Under the pieces are notes generated by a model. The model did no database searches. It saw only the letters and a program-made list of their open reading frames with translations, and was not told where the DNA came from. From positions 18,906,501 through 18,970,500 of the forward strand of contig NC_026657.2 in NCBI RefSeq assembly GCF_000004075.3: a stretch of 64,000 nucleotides of DNA, given 5' to 3'. The stretch is from Cucumis sativus (Eukaryota; Streptophyta; Magnoliopsida; Cucurbitales; Cucurbitaceae). Both the position numbers and the translations under genes were made by a program. The number at the start of each line of letters is the position of its first letter. The stretch's first letter is position 1. This document shows positions 57,497 to 64,000 of this stretch, in pieces.

Positions 57497-58188
57497 CCTG
57501 GTATTTTAACAACTGTTTATTTTTTGCACAATTATAACAAAAAGATATAGTCAAATCACTTTGCACAATAAATAATAACAAAGTAACAAAACATGAGAAA
57601 GAGGGAAAAAAAAAAGAAAAATAAATAAATAAATAAAATAAGTTAAATTAAATTTAGAAAAACAATAAAAAAATTTAAAAAATTTAAAAAATTAATAATA
57701 GAAAATTAAAAAAGAATAATAATAATAATAATGATGAATAAATAAATAATAAATAATAATAATTAATAATTAATAACAGAAAATTTAAAAATAGGTAAAA
57801 TATGTAAAAAAAATAATAATAATAATAGTTAAATAAGGTTTTCATGCACTTGTAAGCATTACTTTCCTTATGGTTGAAATCAAAGACCAAATTTAAAGAA
57901 AAAAAGAAAAAAAAACAAAATCAAAAATTCGTTTTTTTTTTTTTAATATACATACATTGTAGAAAGTACTATGATTAAACTCCATTTGAAAAATAATTAA
58001 ATAAATAAAAAGGAAATATGTCAAATTTTATAAAAATGTGAAACTTTGTTTTCTTTTTTTAAAAATAATAATAAGACTTTGGATGAAATAAGCTAGATAG
58101 AAAAATGACATGGTGTTAGTATCAAAACTCTTAAAAGAAAAAAGGCCCTCAAATTTATTCTAATGTTATTTAACTAATAACAGAAGAA

Positions 58189-58323
58189 TTAATCTGAGCG
58201 AGGATTTTTCATGTGCCTGCACGGGAGTCGAAACCCCTCGAAAGTCAACACTACTTCGTCCTCAATTCTAGTTCTATAAGGTTGTAGCCCGGGTAGAGGG
58301 CTTGTGAGTGTGTGTAAATGCAT
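58189..58323 (-). CDS. Inverted copy of the 44-aa leader ORF
   Basis: Encodes the same 44 residues as 49674-49808, from MHLHTLTS to KNPRSD. Intact start and stop. See the left copy for interpretation. Confidence 0.45.
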   Translation of the reverse strand: MHLHTLTSPLPGLQPYRTRIEDEVVLTFEGFRLPCRHMKNPRSD

Positions 58324-58481
58324 GATGACATAAAAATAAAAAATAAAAAAATAAAAAATAATACCAATAACATAGTACAAAATATTACATCTGAATCAAA
58401 TAAAAACAAATAATTAAGTGAACCAACATATTATAATATAATAATAATAAAAGATAAAATATATGGCTCGACTCTCCAAAA

Positions 58482-58499
58482 TCCCCAGTGGAGTCGCCA
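58482..58499 (-). other. Inverted primer-binding site copy
   Basis: The reverse complement of TGGCGACTCCACTGGGGA, identical to the left PBS and again three bases from the LTR terminal CA (58503-58505 complement). Confidence 0.75.
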
Positions 58500-58502
58500 A
58501 GC

Positions 58503-58610
58503 TGTCGCGACGTGATCGCTACGTGGAGCGGCCGACCTCCCCGTTTATTTAATTTTAATAAATAATTTTGGAGTCGCAACCAATCATATATTAAGATAAT
58601 GTCATTCACC
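58503..58610 (-). repeat. LTR 3'-end remnant, inverted
   Basis: Mirrors the last about 110 bp of the 5' LTR (shared 'gtcgcgacgtgatcgctacg' and 'ctccccgtttatttaatttt'). The rest of this LTR is absent. Confidence 0.8.
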
Positions 58611-61600
58611 AATACGAAAACATACGAGAGAGTTGATAGCTCGTCGTATATATCTAAACCATTCTTACAAACATTGGGTAAATTATCAATTATATTTTTG
58701 TAAGACTGCCAAATAATATCATACGTTACATTAAAGTATTCAAATCAATTTATTATTTTAATATTTAGTAGAATAGAAAGTCTTCAAATCTATTTTGAAA
58801 CTTTCTTAAACATATTTATTATTCATTTTCCATCTCAAATATGGAGGTAAAAGAAAAATCAAAAAATGAAGGATTGGTTTAATTTATTTTTATAAAATTA
58901 GTGAGATGAAGGAAAAATAAAATACATAATCTATAACAGAATTAAAATGCAAAAATTAATAATTATTTAAAAATATCCGTGCAAATTTTTCATATTTGAA
59001 GGAAGAAGACAATAACCAAATTTATATTTCGGAGAAGAAGAATAACCAAATTTGAGAGAGAGGACGTAAAATGCTTTTAAAACTATTAAAAAGCTACAAT
59101 ATTATAATAAAATATTTTTAAAACTATAATAAACCTCTAAATATTTATTTCACTTACAATATTTAAATAAATGGTCGTGTGTTAAGTATGGAAATATATT
59201 TGAACCAATTGGTCAGTCATAGTCGTACTCATATTCACAATTCAGAATAAATGCTTTTCATGTAAATAAAAGAAACTTCATGTAATAAGAAAATGAATAC
59301 CTACAATATTTTAAAAATTAAAGTATATGAACACCCTTTTTAATTTCACATTTCTTCATTTGTTCTATTTTTTTTTTTTTTTTGTTGAAAAGTAAATTTA
59401 GGGTTAAAATAACTTTTTCTTCGTATTTGATTAAAAAATTAACTGTTTTACTTTTTAAAATATAGATAAATTATGGCAAATGAAAATTTTGGTGAAAATA
59501 TTTATAAAATATAGAAAAATTAGATTTTGAGGAACATGGATAAATTAAGCGAGAACCTAATCTATTGACAAAGTAAGCAACACAAAGCAAACACAAGAAA
59601 GAAAAGAACACAAACAAGTTGATAACTCAATTTAGTGTAATCACACCATTCGACCATATGCTCGAATGAGAAGATTATTTTGTATTACGAAGATAAAGGT
59701 GATTCCTAAACCATTTGGTGCACAAATCACCTGTGTATCTCAATATTCAAGCTCTCTTTGAATGAAACTCCTCGAGATAGCTTCAAATGTTAGGTTCCTC
59801 CTAACATATTTAAATCTTCTCTAAGATTTGTATCACAAAATTAGTACCTTGACTAACCTCAAAAATGATATTTTTTACTAATAAACTTTCGAGAGACAAA
59901 TGAAAATCATATGTAATGTTATTCAAGTATAGATGAAGAATATGTGTTTTATTCTTTGTACTTATAATCATATCTCAAAGAATTAAATAAAATCTCATAT
60001 CTCAGATAAAGGATCCCCAGACATTGATGTAGTGTCATCAAACTAGGTTAACTTTCTTATGTTCCTACTATGTCTACTTATGTGTAATGTTAGTTATTCC
60101 AACTGTTGATTAACTAAGAGTTCATCTCAATCTACTGATGTCAATGTTTTTCTTATTTTATTAACTTCTATCAGTTTCAATCAATGTGATCGATACGTGG
60201 AAAGTATCTATTAGATTTAAGAATTAAAAAAAAAAAAAAGAATAGGTAAAATATGGTAATAAATTAGATAATAGATTGATTTGATTTAAGTTGCATGTGA
60301 AACAAATGGTAAGGATGTGGTTTGAGATGGGAATTAAAATAAACAAACAGATAAAATGATGAGATTTCTCGTGGTCTTCTTAATTTCAATTCTGAAATAG
60401 ATTGCAATAGATTATGTTTTTTCTTTCTTTTCTTTTCATTTTTTGAAAATTGTGAATGGATAATATTCTTTTTCCAAAGAGGAATTATAGATATTGGCAA
60501 TCTTTTTCTTAAACACAAAGACTGCATTATGAGTTTTAAAATGAAGGTTTGTGTATGCTTTTATATAATATATATATATATATAAAAGAAAAAAGAGAAG
60601 AAGAATTGATCTTTCAAATATTATCAAACATGTAATAGATTGTGCTTTTTGAAATACAAATTCTATGAGGATTTTCGAAACAAACAATAGATGATAACTA
60701 TTTAAATAAAATAATAGGTGACATTTACTTTTGAAATTCAGGATAGATTATATTATTCAACATTCTTTGTGCAAACTACAATTTTTTTCATTTTTATTTA
60801 ACATAAATTATATGTTTCTATATAATACTTAAATTTGGTAACTATGGCTACTATTTATCAACAAAGTTTATCATTTCAAGAACAATATAAAACTGTAATT
60901 ATCTTTTTATTATTTTGAAAAAGGCCACCCTTCTGTAAAGTTTCCCTCCCTCTAAGAACACCTTTAATTTGGTTAAATTGAAAAGCATAATAATAATAAT
61001 CATAAACATGAAGGATATAGATCTTTATATTTGGAGATGAAGTGCCCTATTAAAGGCAGACCAAAATTAGGTTTACAAGTCATGGGCCTCACTCCTTTTA
61101 TAATTGGGCCTCATCCATCATCACTAGCCCACCACTTGTTCTTAAGGATTCCTCACAAAAATTCATACATCAAATCTCCTTTTTTTATTTCCCTAATTAT
61201 TGTTGGAAAAAAAAAAAGGAAGTCCAATTACGTTTCTACCCTCTCCACCCACCCTTCAAATACAAATATAATATAATCTATTCCAGATTTATTTGAAAAA
61301 TATGCCTTCTTATTGTTTTTAAATAATATTAAATTTCTTGTCTTTAATATATATCAAGTTTACTCAGTTTGTCATATTGAATTAGGAGAATTTTTCAGCT
61401 TACAGAAAAAGAAAAAAAAAAGAAAATTAGTACTTCAAGAAATATGATTTAAAATGAAAAAGAAACTATATATTAATGGGCTTTTTTTAATACAGAATTG
61501 AAAAATAAAAAAGGGGTTACATTTATTGATGTTGATGGGAGAGACCCATAATTTTGACTTGTAAAATAGCTCTTGAAAATCCTGAAGAGGTCACATATCA

Positions 61601-64000
61601 TTCAATTTATATCAATCTTTAGTCAACTTCTAAGTATATTCTCTTTTTTTTTTTTTTTGATTTGATTGTGCCACGTGCATTACCTTATATTATTCATATC
61701 ATGAAGTGACACACTATATGTTCTCTTCTTTTTTCTTTTTCTTTTTTCATTTTAATAATTCTCAAATGCTAATATGACTTCATCTTTAATAATATATATA
61801 TTAATACAACCCTAAAGTCATATAGTGTGTGTAATAGTAATATATGAAACATATATATTATTTATGTTAGAGAATTTAATTTCACATGAAACCAATTTGT
61901 ATGGTTGTAAGAATCCCTGCGTACGTGTAATGAGTAACATGGTGCAATGGATCCAAAGTCAGTTCTATCACTTCTTCTTTCGTATATTTTGATACTTACA
62001 TTATTATTATATGTATAGAAGAATATTTTGGAAATAAATTAAGGAGCAACTTATTAAAAGCTACATTATCTTTATGAATATTAACTCAAATGTTTAATTA
62101 CCTTCACGACCAAACAATAAAATATTGGATTATGTATTGTTAATCATCATTTTTTAATTAAGTGTGAGCTAGTATAGTATAAATGAACCTGCACTTTGCT
62201 CCCTTATGGTAATGGGTTTGCTAATAAAAAATGTGGAATAAATTAAATTTTATGTATGAAATCATTTTGTAAGTATCTCATATTTAATGCAAGTTCCATG
62301 CACGATCACCTTGGCTACTGCACTTCAATTTCTTCTAAACAAAAAAATCCCTATCATAATATATATATACTCATATATACATACATTCATACATATATGA
62401 AAATATGGGACAATACCAATAACTTTAGCTAGCTCAATAATGGCATCTCTAACTCCTTCTAGAGGTAGATTCAAGCTCTTTTTACAACTTTTTAATATTA
62501 TTTTTACTATATACCATGGAACTTTGTCAACAAAATTTTTAGATCCGTTAGTATTATAATCATCTTTCTAGTCTCAAAATTTTGAAAAATAAGTATATAT
62601 TTTGCCCTTTAGTTTTCAAACCATAACTTTTTAGCATGTGATTTAATAAATAAGTATAGTACATATATTAAGTTTTAGTTTTAGTTTAGTTAGTTTCCAA
62701 GTTTTGAAGAAAGATTTTAAAAGGTGTCTTTGAATATTTTTTTCTAAAACTTTATATAATTATAGGACATATTTCTAAAAGAAAAGAGAAATAATTTTAG
62801 AGGGAAGAGTTAAAATTTTCAAAGTTAATTTTTTATTTAAAAAATATTAATGAAAAATTAATGGTAGGAATCTCGTAAACTTTTTAAAGAATTCAAGGAT
62901 GAAAAGTTTGTATTTTGGAAAGAGTAGAAATACTAAACAAGTATTTTTTGAAAACTGAGGATCAAAACGTATATAATTCATTTTCTTAATGAGCTATATT
63001 AGGGACCACAATTATGCTTATAAACACATGAATGCCTTATGTGTTTAAGTACAAGAACCTTATGTTAATTAATATAGGTATTATGATTTTTTCTTCTTCT
63101 TCTTCTTCTTTTTTTTTTTTTTTTTTTTGTTTAGCAATAAAAAAAAAAAAAGGGTTTCTTAGAGGTAGTTTTTTGGTCAATGCTTACACTTCTGGAAAGC
63201 CTATAACTTAGATTCAAGTAAAATGTGATTTTGACTTTGAGAGCCCAACCTATCTTTTATTAAACTTACTAATTTAGGGAATTTTAATTGAGTAGGTTTC
63301 TATATTCATTCAAGAGATTTTTCGTACATTTGATTTTGATCATATAAATAGCTTCAATCTACTCGAGATACTATCTAAAAGAATGATGAGTCGAATTATT
63401 CTATGGTATAGAATAATTAAATTGATCACTCGTCAATTTCAAATCAATAAAGAAACGTAAAATATATAATCTACATTTGGAGAGATAATTGTATTAGGGA
63501 TCGAGCCTCTTGGACAATAAAATATTTCACCTATTTCTACTACTATTCTTTTTTTAAGTTTATAATTTTGATTTTAAATCAACAATATGAGTTTAACTCA
63601 ACTAGCACCTGTATGTAATCATAGACAAGAGAAAAGAAGTTTGAAGTTTATTTTGATACCTTTAGACCAGAGAAAGGGTGGTATTATAAACCTCTATCCG
63701 CCAATCAAATAAATTTTATAATTCATGCATCAAGAACAATTCAACTAACAAGGAGTACTATAGACATAAGCCTTTGAAAAGTAGTAAGAACAAGGAGGGG
63801 GTTTGGGGTTTATGTTGATAGAAAAAATAAATGCATGAATTTTAGTTAAAGAAAGTAAAACATCTTTTATATCAAATCCTTCAAATCAATTTAACGATTG
63901 AGTTAGACACAAATTGTCTTAAGATTAAATATTTTAAATAAAGAAAAATTTTCTCATCTAAGATTCGAACACTTCCACCAAATGTATAAAATGTTCAAAT
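58611..64000. other. AT-rich spacer to the window end
   Basis: No supported complete gene. Contains a possible retroelement relic at 59560-59830 (loosely like 2630-3010), a TTC/T-rich tract at 63093-63129, and GGGCCT-bearing, less AT-rich sequence at 61040-61150. A weak candidate first exon at 62440-62464 is discussed in the findings. Confidence 0.5.
63093..63129. repeat. (TTC)n / poly-T tract
   Basis: TTC units run into an uninterrupted T stretch; followed closely by an A run at 63139-63151. Confidence 0.8.

Larger units (their letters stand above)
47258..58610 (+). mobile_element. Ty3/gypsy (Tat/Ogre-type) element rearranged into a foldback
   Basis: Parts in order: 5' LTR 47258-49493; PBS 49497-49514; leader ORF 49674-49808; ORF1 50507-52598; gag-protease 52845-55790; then an inverted copy of the element's own 5' region, 55791-58610, in which ORF1 start, leader ORF, PBS and LTR end recur in reverse order. 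Reverse transcriptase, RNase H, integrase and a 3' LTR are absent from the window. A very long LTR, an extra ORF before gag and this PBS are typical of the Tat/Ogre lineage. Landmark spacings agree in the two arms: PBS to leader ATG 177 and 176, leader ATG to ORF1 ATG 833 and 827, ORF1 ATG to junction 1722 and 1705. See the arm entries. Confidence 0.85.
55791..58610 (-). repeat. Right arm of the inverted repeat
   Basis: The reverse complement of 49385-52229. 55791 pairs with 52229 ('atgtaggct' against 'agcctacat'). On the minus strand it reads LTR end, PBS, leader ORF, AT-rich leader, ORF1. Beyond about 58610 similarity to the LTR fades after 'attggtga', so only about 100 bp of LTR remains. 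It shares with the left arm the frame break in ORF1 and has added damage of its own. Confidence 0.92.

Noticed and set aside
58611..58700. Continuation of the inverted LTR to the right
   Set aside because: Beyond about 58610 the reverse complement no longer follows the left LTR; only chance short matches remain.
61031..61276. 81-codon open frame after GC-richer sequence
   Set aside because: No domain recognised, and composition drifts to poly-Lys/Thr from simple sequence.

Overview
The window is nuclear DNA from a flowering plant. The evidence is genes split by GT-AG introns, very AT-rich spacers, a plastid-targeted enzyme, a plant-type initiator tRNA, and Ty1/copia and Ty3/gypsy-Tat retrotransposon remains. 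Protein wording and a dispersed 'gatag/ctatc ... tttgctata' spacer repeat remind me of cucurbits (Cucumis), but that is recollection, not a search result.

Layout. 1-506: the last two coding exons of a WD40-repeat gene (+). 4942-10155: a complete 12-exon plastidial pyruvate kinase beta-subunit gene (+). 11435-13170: a two-exon gene for a small DUF3143-like plastid protein (+) with a premature TGA and no usable ATG in frame, so broken in this haplotype. 13853-19672: a complete 11-exon ABCC (MRP-type) transporter gene (-), closest to ABCC10, 1479 residues. 24992-28532: a decayed Ty1/copia element that has lost gag and protease. 29801-29872: an initiator tRNA-Met gene (-). 33.6-34.9 kb: an array of degenerate ctatc/gatag repeats. 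37157-39488: an LRR receptor pseudokinase gene (+). 41534-44180: a four-exon ubiquitin-conjugating E2 gene (+) with a clear TATA box. 46.0-46.6 kb: an unidentified decayed coding relic (-). 47258-58610: a rearranged Ty3/gypsy element of Tat/Ogre type.

The most unusual object is this last element. It has a 2.2-kb LTR, a primer-binding site, a small leader ORF, a DUF7745-like/coiled-coil ORF1 and gag-protease. It has no reverse transcriptase, RNase H, integrase or 3' LTR. Instead the sequence switches, at 55791, into an inverted copy of its own 5' end that runs back through ORF1, the leader ORF and the primer-binding site into the LTR end. The result is a foldback of about 2.7-2.8 kb per arm around a 3.56-kb loop, downstream of an LTR that carries its own TATA box. 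A read-through transcript could form a long hairpin, like known inverted-duplication silencing loci such as maize Mu killer. Whether this one is transcribed cannot be seen from sequence.

The cellular genes are unrelated single genes (carbon metabolism, transport, signalling, protein turnover) and do not form a pathway. The rest is AT-rich spacer with simple repeats and faint transposon debris.
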